Source: Stenotrophomonas sp. 610A2
GTDB lineage: Bacteria; Pseudomonadota; Gammaproteobacteria; Xanthomonadales; Xanthomonadaceae
Direction of reading: 5' to 3'
Length of the DNA stretch: 64,000 nt
NCBI RefSeq assembly: GCF_030549615.1
Contig: NZ_CP130832.1
Location: forward strand, 1,054,001-1,118,000
In this document: one piece after another, positions 34,283-41,992 of the stretch
How positions within the stretch are numbered: position 1 is the first letter of the stretch
Layout of the letters: every line of letters begins with the position of its first letter
Translations under genes and position numbers: made by a program
The notes under the pieces: generated by a model
The model's database searches: none
What the model was told of the DNA's origin: nothing
The model's input: the letters and a program-made list of their open reading frames with translations, nothing else

Positions 34283-34864
34283 TTAGTGGGCAACGCGGCC
34301 AGCGGCCGACTGCTTGCTGGTGGCTTCAACGGCGAGCTGCACCAGTGCGGCGGCGCCGATGTACATGGCGGCGCTCTGCATGTACGGCAGCAGCCAGTCG
34401 CTGTAGTTCTTGGCCCAGCCAGCGAAGGTCGGCTCGGCAACCGAGGCGCTGATCCAGTAGAAGCTGCCCTGGGCGATCAGGTGGCACAGCGCGACCGAGC
34501 CGATCACGGTGACGGCCAGCAGGCCCAGCGACTTGAGGTTGGCGCTGCGGTAGTAGCGACGCAGCAGCATGCCGCCGGCCCACATCGCGAAGTAGGCCGG
34601 AATCAGCATCCAGTAGGCCGCCGAAACGCAGTAGTGCTGCCAGAAGCTCATGCCCTGGTTGGAGATCACCACCCAGTCAACCACCACTGCCAGCGCCATC
34701 AGCAGCGGGAACGCCCAGCGGGTCCAGTTGCGCAGGTAGAAGCCGCCAATGAAGAACACCGCCCACGACGCATCCGGGATCGGCGCGAAATGGTTGATGC
34801 GAGTGCCGGCCATCAGCAGCAGGAGCACGGACAGGATGAAGGCGCGTTGGACGTTGGCAGTCAT
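34283..34864 (-). CDS. DUF6580-like putative transport membrane protein
   Basis: 193 residues with five or six hydrophobic helices (about 8-20, 33-45, 50-68, 82-100, 112-133, 163-180). The N-terminal RINHFAPIPDASWAVFFIGGFYLR pattern and ISNQGMSFW loop match, in my reading, the DUF6580 putative transport family, whose topology resembles the substrate-binding S subunits of ECF importers. It is the upstream partner of the B12 adenosyltransferase, so cobalamin or precursor uptake is a reasonable inference. No ATPase or EcfT subunit is adjacent. Confidence 0.68.
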   Translation of the reverse strand: MTANVQRAFILSVLLLLMAGTRINHFAPIPDASWAVFFIGGFYLRNWTRWAFPLLMALAVVVDWVVISNQGMSFWQHYCVSAAYWMLIPAYFAMWAGGMLLRRYYRSANLKSLGLLAVTVIGSVALCHLIAQGSFYWISASVAEPTFAGWAKNYSDWLLPYMQSAAMYIGAAALVQLAVEATSKQSAAGRVAH

Positions 34865-34978
34865 GGTGGCGATTTCCGTTAATCAGACCGCCATTCTAGC
34901 CGTAGTGGGGGTGAACCGGCGGTTGCACTGCGGCATGGGGCGGCGACCGGGCGGGTGAACCCCCGTTATCATGGTGGG

Positions 34979-36190
34979 ATGAGCAAGAACCATGACGTAG
35001 TGATCGTCGGTGGCGGGCTGGTAGGTGCCAGCCTGGCCATCGCCCTGGACCGGCTTGGGCTGGACGTAGGCCTGGTCGAGGCAACCCCGGGCGGCGCGCT
35101 GCCGGCGGTGTTCGACCAGCGCAACCTCAGCTTTGCCGCGGCAACGATCAATGCGCTGACCGCGCTGGGGGTGATGCAGAAGCTCGCCAACCCCGGCGGG
35201 CCGATCCGCCGCATCCATGTCAGCCGTGCCGGTGACTTCGGGCGGGTAGTGATGCAGGCCAGCGATTACGGTCGCGACGCTTTTGGCCAGGTGGTGGTGG
35301 CACGCGACTTTGGCGAGGCGCTGGAAGCCCGCTTGGGCGAACTGCAGCAGCTGACCCGCTACCGCCCGGCGAAGTTCGTCGGTCTGGGCGCGAGCAGCGA
35401 GGGCCGCCGCGAGGTGGTCATTGCCGATGAGGCCGGCGAACAGCGCCTGCAGGCGCGGCTGGTGGTGGGCGCCGATGGCACCCGCAGCGCGGTTCGGCAG
35501 GCGCTGGGCATCGATGTCAGCGAACACGACTATCAGCAGACCCTGTTCGTAGCGCGCCTGAGAGCGGCCAAGGCGCCGGATGGCTGCGCCTACGAACGCT
35601 TCACCGATACCGGCCCGACCGCGCTGCTGCCGCGTGGCGACCGCCATTACGGCGTGGTCCACGGCGTCGCCCGCGAAGAGGCTGACGCGGTGATGGCACT
35701 GGACGATGCGGCGTGGCTGGCACGACTGCAGGACGCCGTGGGCTGGCGCGCAGGGCGGCTGCTGGAAAGCGGCCCGCGCAGCGCCTACCCGCTGATCCAG
35801 GTGCTGGCGCAGAAGCTGGTCGGCGAGCGCGCGCTGCTGCTGGGCAATGCCGCGCAGACCATCCACCCGCTGGGTGCACAAGGCTTCAACCTCGGTCTGC
35901 GCGATGCGCTGACCCTGGCCGAACTGATTGGCGACGCCGTCCAGGACCCGGGCAGCGAAGCGCTGCTGCAGGCCTATGTGGAGCGACGCGGACCCGACCG
36001 CGAGCAGACCCTGGCGTTCTCCGATGGGCTTGCCCGTTTGACCAGCAATGCCACGCCGCTGATCCGGCCGCTGCGCAGCCTGGGTTTTGTTGCCGCGGCG
36101 CAGGCCCCTGCGGTGCAGTCCTTCCTGGTTGGCGGCGCGATGGGCTTCCGCGGGCAGGTGCCTGAGTTGTGCAGGAGTGAGGGGCGATGA
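34979..36190 (+). CDS. ubiH: 2-octaprenyl-6-methoxyphenyl hydroxylase UbiH
   Basis: 403 residues. FAD-dependent aromatic hydroxylase of ubiquinone synthesis. N-terminal FAD site VVIVGGGLVGASLAIALDRLG, the second FAD motif VGADGTRSAVR near residue 170, and the ribityl site LLGNAAQTIHPLGAQGFNLGLRD (in parts). The NAAQ form instead of GDAAH is characteristic of UbiH as distinct from UbiI or UbiF. Coupled by ATGA to a second hydroxylase, like the ubiH-ubiI order in E. coli. Confidence 0.9.
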   Translation: MSKNHDVVIVGGGLVGASLAIALDRLGLDVGLVEATPGGALPAVFDQRNLSFAAATINALTALGVMQKLANPGGPIRRIHVSRAGDFGRVVMQASDYGRDAFGQVVVARDFGEALEARLGELQQLTRYRPAKFVGLGASSEGRREVVIADEAGEQRLQARLVVGADGTRSAVRQALGIDVSEHDYQQTLFVARLRAAKAPDGCAYERFTDTGPTALLPRGDRHYGVVHGVAREEADAVMALDDAAWLARLQDAVGWRAGRLLESGPRSAYPLIQVLAQKLVGERALLLGNAAQTIHPLGAQGFNLGLRDALTLAELIGDAVQDPGSEALLQAYVERRGPDREQTLAFSDGLARLTSNATPLIRPLRSLGFVAAAQAPAVQSFLVGGAMGFRGQVPELCRSEGR

Positions 36191-37365
36191 GCCGGCGCGG
36201 ACAGTGGGATGCGGTGATCGTCGGCGGTGGCGTGGTTGGTGCGGCCTGCGCATTGGCGCTGGCCGGAGAAGGTCTGCAGGTGGCGATGGTGGAAGGCCGT
36301 GAGCCGTCGCCGTGGTCGCCACAGAAGCCGGACCTGCGTGTCTTCGCGTTTGCTGCCGACAATGCCGCGTTGCTGGAATCACTGGGCGTGTGGAAGCAGG
36401 TGGATCAGGCCCGCGCCCGTGCCTATCGACGCATGCGGGTATGGGATGCCGCTGGTGGTGGCGACCTGACCTTCGACGCCGACACGCTGGGCCGCCGCGA
36501 GCTGGGTTGGATCGTCGAGAACGGCCTGTTGGTTGATCGGCTGTGGGCGGCGCTGCCGGCTGCGGGCGTGCAGCTGTATTGCCCGGCGCGGGTGGAGGCG
36601 ATGGAGCAGGACGCGCAGGGCGTGCGCCTGCGTCTGGATGACGGTCGCCGCGTCGAAGCCTCGATTGCGATTGCCGCCGATGGCGCCGAATCCACTCTGC
36701 GCAGCCTGGCAGGGTTGGATGTCAGCCGACATGACTACGGCCAGCGTGGCGTGGTCGCCTATGTCGACAGCACGCTGCCGAACGAAGACACCGCCTGGCA
36801 GCGTTTCCTTGATACCGGCCCGCTGGCGGTGCTGCCATTCGACCGCAACCGCAGCTCCATCGTCTGGACCCTGCCCGATGCCGAGGCCGAGCGCGTGCTG
36901 GCCCTGGATGAGGACAGCTTCAACCGCGAGTTGACCAATGCGTTTGCCGGGCGTCTGGGCGAGATGAAACTGGTGTCCGCGCGCGCTGCATTCCCGCTGC
37001 GTCGACAGTTGGCAACGGCGTATGTCGCCGGGCGCGTGCTGACCCTGGGAGATGCCGCACACGTGGTGCACCCGCTGGCTGGGCAGGGTGTGAACTTGGG
37101 TCTGCGCGATGTGGCCGGTCTGCGTGATCTTGTGCGCGAAGCGAAGCAGCGTCGGCAGGATTGGAGTTCTCCGCACCGCCTGCAACGCTGGGCGCGGACG
37201 CGTCGCAGCGAGAACACCGTGGCTGCTTACAGTTTCGATGCGATCAACAAGGTGTTCTCCAATGACGAGATGCACCTGACCTTGGCGCGTGGCGCGCTAT
37301 TGGGTCTGGCGGGCAGGATGCCGCCACTGATGTCGATGTTCTGGAAGCGCGCCTCAGGCCTTTAG
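36187..37365 (+). CDS. UbiH/UbiF family FAD hydroxylase, UbiI-like
   Basis: 392 residues. FAD site VIVGGGVVGAACALALAGEG, IAADGAESTLR near 165, and TLGDAAHVVHPLAGQGVNLGLRD near 285, with the GDAAH form seen in UbiI, UbiF and UbiM. It hydroxylates a ring position of a ubiquinone precursor; which one cannot be told from sequence. Overlaps ubiH by 4 bp. A SMAG hairpin starts 6 bp after the stop. Confidence 0.88.
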   Translation: MSRRGQWDAVIVGGGVVGAACALALAGEGLQVAMVEGREPSPWSPQKPDLRVFAFAADNAALLESLGVWKQVDQARARAYRRMRVWDAAGGGDLTFDADTLGRRELGWIVENGLLVDRLWAALPAAGVQLYCPARVEAMEQDAQGVRLRLDDGRRVEASIAIAADGAESTLRSLAGLDVSRHDYGQRGVVAYVDSTLPNEDTAWQRFLDTGPLAVLPFDRNRSSIVWTLPDAEAERVLALDEDSFNRELTNAFAGRLGEMKLVSARAAFPLRRQLATAYVAGRVLTLGDAAHVVHPLAGQGVNLGLRDVAGLRDLVREAKQRRQDWSSPHRLQRWARTRRSENTVAAYSFDAINKVFSNDEMHLTLARGALLGLAGRMPPLMSMFWKRASGL

Positions 37366-37371
37366 GGCAAT

Positions 37372-37487
37372 GTAGTGCCGAGCCATGCTCGGCAAGAGGC
37401 TTTACCAGCAATGCCAGTGTAGTGCCGAGCCATGCTCGGCAAGGGTTTTACCGGTAACGCCCCATGCCGAGCATGGCTCGGCACTAC
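37372..37487. repeat. SMAG repeat cluster, three copies
   Basis: Units at 37372-37394 (+), 37419-37441 (+) and 37465-37487 (-). Spacers contain TTTACCAGCAATGCC and TTTTACCGGTAACGCC. It fills the space between the convergent ubiquinone operon and the EF-hand gene. Confidence 0.93.
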
Positions 37488-37497
37488 AGGTGATGCC

Positions 37498-37911
37498 TTA
37501 GCGCAACCAGCCTGCCAACTGCTCACGCGACAGTTTGCCGCGGCGGGCTGTATCCAGCGCATTGAACTCATCGGCCAAGGCGGGATTGGCCTGCGCTTCC
37601 TCGCGGCTGATGAAGCCGTCGCCATCCACATCCATCGCATCGAAGTCGATGCGGTAATTGCCGATCACGCTGTCTGGCTGGATCGAACGCACGGTGACCT
37701 GGGCCTGATCGGTGGGCATCAGGATCTGCGTCGAGTGGGTGACCTTGCCAGTCGCCAACGACTGCTCGCGCACATGCACCGGCGCATCGTTCAACGGCAT
37801 GCTGACCGCGGGCTCAGGGCGCGGTACCGTCTGCGCGTTGGCGGCGACGGGCAACAGGATGGCAAACGCCAGCGGCAGGGCAGTACGAAGCGCAGACATG
37901 GCACGACTCAT
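37498..37911 (-). CDS. Secreted EF-hand domain protein
   Basis: 137 residues from ATG 37911 (ATG 37899 is equally possible and gives the same signal sequence). Signal peptide LRTALPLAFAILLPVAANA. One canonical EF-hand loop, DVDGDGFISREE, in the C-terminal third has all calcium positions; a second loop (DTARRGKLSREQ) has lost most acidic ligands. A periplasmic calcium-binding role is suggested; partners unknown. Confidence 0.8.
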   Translation of the reverse strand: MSRAMSALRTALPLAFAILLPVAANAQTVPRPEPAVSMPLNDAPVHVREQSLATGKVTHSTQILMPTDQAQVTVRSIQPDSVIGNYRIDFDAMDVDGDGFISREEAQANPALADEFNALDTARRGKLSREQLAGWLR

Positions 37912-37989
37912 CGTTGGTGGAAACAGGGCCCGCCACGCGGGTGGCGGCAGTTGTGATGGTAGTGCGCAGCAGCTGAACGGGCGAGCCAA

Positions 37990-38712
37990 TCAGCCCGGAA
38001 TGAACGGGAAGACCAGTTTCAGCAGGCCTTTCAAGCCACCTTCGGCGGTAGAACTGATCGCCTTCGCGCCCAGGCTGTTGAGCGCGCGCCGCAGATCGAC
38101 CCAGCGCAGTTGGCTGACGTCCTTCTTCAGCAGGTCGGCGACCTCTTCAGAGGTCGGAGCCAGCTTCTTCAATGCATCCAGGGCGGCCTGCGGATCAGGC
38201 TGCAGGTAGTTCCAGCGTTCGGCGATGTTGAGCAGGGTGTCGAAGCGCACCGCAACCACTTCGCGGTTGCGCTCATAGACCGGGATCGCACCGACATCGA
38301 GGATGGCCTGCTCGAAACGCTGGGCATCGTCGGGATGCTCGATGCGGATGGCGAGGAAGCCTTCCTTGCGGCTGCGCTCGCTGACGTGTTTTGCCCCGGA
38401 GCGCAGGTTGGCCTCGGTCAGCACAGCAGCGACGATGCGCTGCAGGGCGCTGTCGCCTTCTTCGGGTACCAAGGCCCGCCAGCGTGCATAGCCATCGCGA
38501 CGCAGGCCTTTGACCTTGGCGGGGGTGACCCGCAGTTGCAGCGCGACCGCAGCATTGGAATCGCTGCGATTGATCGCCCCATCGCGTTCGATCAACACGA
38601 ATATCAGCAGTTCCAGGTCGCGCTTGGTCAACGACTGGAAGCCCTGCATCAGGGTCAGCCGCAGAAACTCATTGCCGAAGCCGGCCGGGTCCTTCAATTC
38701 GATGCTGTGCAT
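37990..38712 (-). CDS. Unrecognised 240-residue protein
   Basis: The ATG at 38712 is chosen because GGGAGGA lies just ahead of it. Soluble, no signal peptide. Residues about 18-75 look like a helical DNA-binding region (LTKRDLELLIFVLIERDG, then SNAAVALQLRVTPAKVKGLRRDGY). A middle alpha/beta part follows (FLAIRIEHPDDAQRFEQAIL) and then a C-terminal Leu/Ala-rich helical part ending in a hydrophobic GLLKLVFPFIPG. I do not recognise the family. Single gene, on the same strand as its neighbours but not overlapping them. A regulator is one guess from the helix pattern. Confidence 0.7.
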   Translation of the reverse strand: MHSIELKDPAGFGNEFLRLTLMQGFQSLTKRDLELLIFVLIERDGAINRSDSNAAVALQLRVTPAKVKGLRRDGYARWRALVPEEGDSALQRIVAAVLTEANLRSGAKHVSERSRKEGFLAIRIEHPDDAQRFEQAILDVGAIPVYERNREVVAVRFDTLLNIAERWNYLQPDPQAALDALKKLAPTSEEVADLLKKDVSQLRWVDLRRALNSLGAKAISSTAEGGLKGLLKLVFPFIPG

Positions 38713-38775
38713 TGCGGTTCCTCCCATGACATACAGCATGCCTGATATGGATTGCAGCAGCTGAGACTAGCGGCC

Positions 38776-39783
38776 TCAGGGTTTGGCTGTTACTTGCAAG
38801 CCGTATTCACGGCCAGGGCGGTCGGCCTGGAAGGTCTCCACCGCGCCCCGGTCCTGCAGGGTGACGAAAACCTGGCGGCCATCGCTGCCACCGAAGGCAA
38901 GATTGCTGGGCTTGCGGCCCTTGAGCGGCACCTCGCGCAGCAATTTGCCTTCAGGCGAGATCACGGCAACCACACCGGCGTCGTAACGGGCGATATAGAG
39001 ATTGCCATCGGCGTCGCAGCGCATGCCGTCCATGCCGTGCTCGTCGAAGCGGATCAGCAGGCGCTTGTTGCTGATGCTGCCGTCAGTGGCGCGGTCGTAG
39101 ACCCAGACATTGCGTTGCACGCTTTCATTGACGTACAGGCGCTTACCGTCAGGGCTGACCTCGACGCCATTGGTGGTACCCATGCCGGATTCAAGCAGAT
39201 GCACGCTGCCGTCTCGGTCGATGCGCCACAGCTGGCCGTCATCGGCCTTGGACCAGTTGGGATCGCTGGCGTAGAGCGTGCCGTCCGGGGCGAGGGCGAT
39301 GTCGTTGGGCTGGTGGGCATCGGGCAGGTGCGCGAACACGCCGACGTTGGTGGAGCCTGGGGCGACGCGCAGGATGTTGTGGCGCGCGTAGTCGGCGATA
39401 TACATCGCACCGTCGCGGCCGAAGCGGATGCCGTTGCCGACGCTGCCTTCGGGCAGAGTGAGGAACAGCGTTGCCTTGCCGGTTTCATCAACCCGGCCAA
39501 TGGTGCCGTCCTTGCCGATGTTGACCACGTACAGCGCGCCATCCGGGCCGGTCGCCGGGCCTTCGATGCCGGTGGTGAAGGTGCCATCGCTGACGTGGTC
39601 GCGGGCGATGAAGTTGTCGGCGGCCAGTGCAGTGCTGCTCAGGCTGATGAGCGCGAAGGCGGCGATGCGGGCGCGGGTGATCTGGTGGGCGATGGCGGCG
39701 ACTTCCGTGTTGGTGGAAGCGCGAGTGTGCCAGAGGCACGGGTTGGAGCGGGATGTGGAACGGCCAAGGTAGTACCGAGCCAT
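38776..39783 (-). CDS. SMP-30/strictosidine synthase-like secreted beta-propeller protein
   Basis: 335 residues if it starts at the ATG at 39783, which lies inside a SMAG palindrome. No other in-frame ATG, GTG or TTG was found between there and the obvious signal peptide (ARIAAFALISLSSTALA, cleaved before ADNF). The mature part is a repeated blade pattern: GPDGALYVVNIG, GRDGAMYIADYARHNILRV, APDGTLYASDPN, SPDGKRLYVNES and DADGNLYIARYD. This indicates a six-bladed calcium-dependent lactonase or hydrolase fold. Substrate unknown. The n-region of about 38 residues would be unusually long. Confidence 0.82.
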   Translation of the reverse strand: MARYYLGRSTSRSNPCLWHTRASTNTEVAAIAHQITRARIAAFALISLSSTALAADNFIARDHVSDGTFTTGIEGPATGPDGALYVVNIGKDGTIGRVDETGKATLFLTLPEGSVGNGIRFGRDGAMYIADYARHNILRVAPGSTNVGVFAHLPDAHQPNDIALAPDGTLYASDPNWSKADDGQLWRIDRDGSVHLLESGMGTTNGVEVSPDGKRLYVNESVQRNVWVYDRATDGSISNKRLLIRFDEHGMDGMRCDADGNLYIARYDAGVVAVISPEGKLLREVPLKGRKPSNLAFGGSDGRQVFVTLQDRGAVETFQADRPGREYGLQVTAKP

Positions 39784-39936
39784 GCTCGGCAGAGGCTTTA
39801 CCAGCGCAACCAAATGTAGTGCCGAGCCATGCTCGGCATAGGCTTTACCGGTAATGCCCATGCCGAGCATGGCTCGGCACTACAGGGGCGCGCAAGCTGC
39901 CCTCACCCCAACCCCTCTCCCGTGGACGGGACAGGG
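39769..39936. repeat. SMAG cluster (three copies) and half of a CCCTCTCCCG-type element
   Basis: SMAG units at 39769-39791 (+, one base changed), 39816-39838 (+) and 39861-39883 (-). 39899-39936 carries CCCTCACCCCAACCCCTCTC, the right half of a second repeat found complete at 41031 and 58566. The first SMAG overlaps the 5' end of the SMP-30-like gene. Confidence 0.9.
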
Positions 39937-39942
39937 CTCTGA

Positions 39943-40998
39943 TCAAAAGCCCTTGGCCCTTGGGGTCACGAATACCGTGATTTCCTCGCGGTCGTGATAC
40001 AGCTGCTTGGCGCGGATGGTCAGCGGTTTGCCGGCCTTCTCCGCGAACAGATCCAGGCACAGGCGCGTTTCATCCCAGCGCTTCTTCATCGGCAGCTTGA
40101 GGTTGAAGATGGTGTGCTTGCACCAGCCTTCGCGCAACCAGGTAGCCATGCGCTCGGCAACGCGGCGCGGCTGCTCGACCATGTCGCAGACCATCCAGTC
40201 CAGGCCGATCTCCGGCTGCCAATGGAAGCCATCGGCGCGCAGGTGTTCGACCAGGCCGGTATCCAGTACATGCTGGCGCAGCGGGCCATTGTCGATGCTG
40301 CTGACATGCAGGTGCTGGCGGGTCAGTACCCAGGTCCAGCCGCCGGGTGCCGCGCCCAGATCGGCCGCACGCATGCCGGGCACAACCAGGGCTTCGCGTT
40401 CTTCCGGCGTAAGCAGGGTCATGAACGCTTCTTCCAGCTTCAAGGCCGAACGCGAGGGTGCATCCGGCAGCAGCTTCAAGCGCGGGATACCCAGCAGCCA
40501 CGGCGCGCTGTCGCGGGTATCGGAGACGCAGACGAAGGCATGCGTGCCATCAACGAACACCACGTGCAGGCGCGGCAGCTTGCCGTTGGGCTTGTCGGTG
40601 AGCAGGCCGCCTTTGCGCAGCGCCGGGCGCAGCGCATTGCCGAAGGCGCGGGCCAGGCCGGCCAGCGGTTTGCCGGCGTCCGAATCGGGGTGCTCGACCC
40701 ACAGATCACCAAACCGCTGCTGGCCTTCCAGCGCGGCAATGATCGGGGTGATGCGATCGCTTGCATCAAGCTGCGGCAGTTCGGCGAGAATCCGCAGCTT
40801 CTGGCGGGCGAAGATCAGCTCGCGCCAGGGCAGGCGCTGGTCCAGCGCTTCGGCCTCGTCGGTGACGAACACCACGTAGCCATGGTTGCGCTGGGTGCGG
40901 GCGTAACCGGCAACGCCGGCATGGCCTGCACGGTCGTTCAGTTCGCCGGCCAGTTCCGGTTCAAAGCCTTGGCGGCAGTAGCAGAGCAGGCCGGTCAT
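39943..40998 (-). CDS. rlmM: 23S rRNA 2'-O-ribose methyltransferase RlmM
   Basis: 351 residues. Methylates C2498 of 23S rRNA. An N-terminal THUMP-like region (about 1-150) begins LLCYCRQGFEPELAGEL. The Rossmann methyltransferase part has SAM motif AADLGAAPGGWTWVL near residue 215. The family's catalytic residues follow in DWMVCDMVEQP and KHTIFNLKLPMKKRW, and it ends near DREEITVFVTPR. Single gene. Confidence 0.93.
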   Translation of the reverse strand: MTGLLCYCRQGFEPELAGELNDRAGHAGVAGYARTQRNHGYVVFVTDEAEALDQRLPWRELIFARQKLRILAELPQLDASDRITPIIAALEGQQRFGDLWVEHPDSDAGKPLAGLARAFGNALRPALRKGGLLTDKPNGKLPRLHVVFVDGTHAFVCVSDTRDSAPWLLGIPRLKLLPDAPSRSALKLEEAFMTLLTPEEREALVVPGMRAADLGAAPGGWTWVLTRQHLHVSSIDNGPLRQHVLDTGLVEHLRADGFHWQPEIGLDWMVCDMVEQPRRVAERMATWLREGWCKHTIFNLKLPMKKRWDETRLCLDLFAEKAGKPLTIRAKQLYHDREEITVFVTPRAKGF

Positions 40999-41030
40999 GG
41001 AAATCCTTGGTGTGGAGCGGTTGGGGCTGT

Positions 41031-41153
41031 CCTTCTCCCACTGGGAGAAGGTGCCCCGCAGGGGCGGATGGGGGTAGGTCGCGGTTCGCTGGCAGACTGC
41101 ATGAGAACTGCCGGACCCTCACCCCAACCCCTCTCCCGCAGGCGGGAGAGGGG
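41031..41153. repeat. Composite CCTTCTCCC / CCCTCTCCCG repeat, complete copy
   Basis: Left part: CCTTCTCCCA-CTGGGAGAAGG (41031-41051), then GCCCCGCAGGGGC (41053-41065) and GGATGGGGG. Right part 41116-41153: CCCTCACCCCAACCCCTCTC, CCGCAGGCGGGAGAGGGGC. The same two-part order recurs at 58566-58690. It separates rlmM from the deaminase gene. Confidence 0.85.
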
Positions 41154-41162
41154 CTTTGAGTA

Positions 41163-41723
41163 TCAGTAGCGTGCGCCGTCGTTCTTGCCGTAGCTGTGCA
41201 GTACGGCGCGGGCGTCGTCGCGGTTGATGCCTTGCACGACTTCGATGCCGCGCTTGTTCAGCTCGCCGGCCCAATCTGCAGGCAGCGGGCCTTCATCGAA
41301 CGGGGTCAGTTCTTCCACGTCGGCAGCGCAGGCGCCGATCAGCAGGCGGTCGATGCCGGCCCAGACGGTGGCGCCATAGCACTGGCAGCAGGGCTGTGAG
41401 GACGTAGCCATGGTGATCGGCGACAGCAGCGCGTTCAGGCGCGGGGTGTTGAGCTTCTGCTGGGCCAGCATGTACGCCATGTTTTCGGCATGTGCCAACG
41501 AGGTGGCATGCGGCACCACGCGGTTCACCGCGGCGGCGATCACCTTGTGGTCCGGGCCGAACACCACCGCGCCAAACGGGCCGCCACTGGCGTGTTCAAC
41601 ATTCAGCCGCGACAGCTCGATGGCCAGCGCCACCTTGTCCGCATCGCTGGTATAGGCGCGGTCGCAGTCGACGGCGTCGTGGATCCAGACGGGGAGGGTG
41701 AGGTGAACCTGGGCGTGCAGCAT
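41163..41723 (-). CDS. Nucleoside/guanine deaminase-like protein (CDA superfamily)
   Basis: 186 residues. Zinc-dependent deaminase motifs: HAEN with His78 and Glu80 (zinc ligand and proton shuttle) and QPCCQCYGA with Cys112 and Cys115 as zinc ligands. ASGGPFGAVVFGPDHKVIA precedes them. This is the GuaD/TadA-like group of the cytidine deaminase superfamily. The extra N-terminal 28 residues (VWIHDAVDCDRAY) are not in TadA, so a small-molecule deaminase (guanine or related) is likelier than a tRNA deaminase. Confidence 0.86.
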   Translation of the reverse strand: MLHAQVHLTLPVWIHDAVDCDRAYTSDADKVALAIELSRLNVEHASGGPFGAVVFGPDHKVIAAAVNRVVPHATSLAHAENMAYMLAQQKLNTPRLNALLSPITMATSSQPCCQCYGATVWAGIDRLLIGACAADVEELTPFDEGPLPADWAGELNKRGIEVVQGINRDDARAVLHSYGKNDGARY

Positions 41724-41857
41724 GATGATGACCGGTGTTGTGGCAAAAAACGGCGGTCAGTTTAGCGGACTGGGGCGGTCGGGCGGGTTTGGGCTCCGGG
41801 GCTGTTCAGGTGTTTGGGTTGGCGGAGCATGCTGACGTTGAGCGGAGCCGTGCTCAG

Positions 41858-41983
41858 CCCCTCCCCTTTGGCGAAGCCAAGGGGGAGGTTGGGAGGGGGT
41901 TGGCTTTTGCTTGTGGGTTTTGGGATGACGCAAAAAGCACCCCTCCCCAACCCTCCCCTTGGCCTTCGGCCAAAGGGAGGGGG
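41858..41983. repeat. Two CCCCTCCCC-type hairpins
   Basis: 41858-41899: CCCCTCCCCTTTGGC / GCCAAGGGGGAGG plus GGGAGGGGG. 41939-41983: CCCCTCCCCAACCCTCCCCT, TGGCC / GGCCAAAGGGAGGGGG. They face each other in the 269-bp gap between the deaminase promoter and the end of the TonB receptor gene. The first 100 bp of the gap show nothing else. Confidence 0.85.
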
Positions 41984-41992
41984 CCGAAAGGC

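Noticed and set aside
33656..34978. Cobalamin riboswitch upstream of the B12-related genes
   Set aside because: The space upstream of the DUF6580 gene (34865-34978) is too short and shows no B12-box-like sequence.
39690..39783. Frameshift at the start of the SMP-30-like gene
   Set aside because: No alternative frame offers an ATG with a signal peptide. The in-frame signal sequence is intact, so a start-codon problem is the simpler reading.
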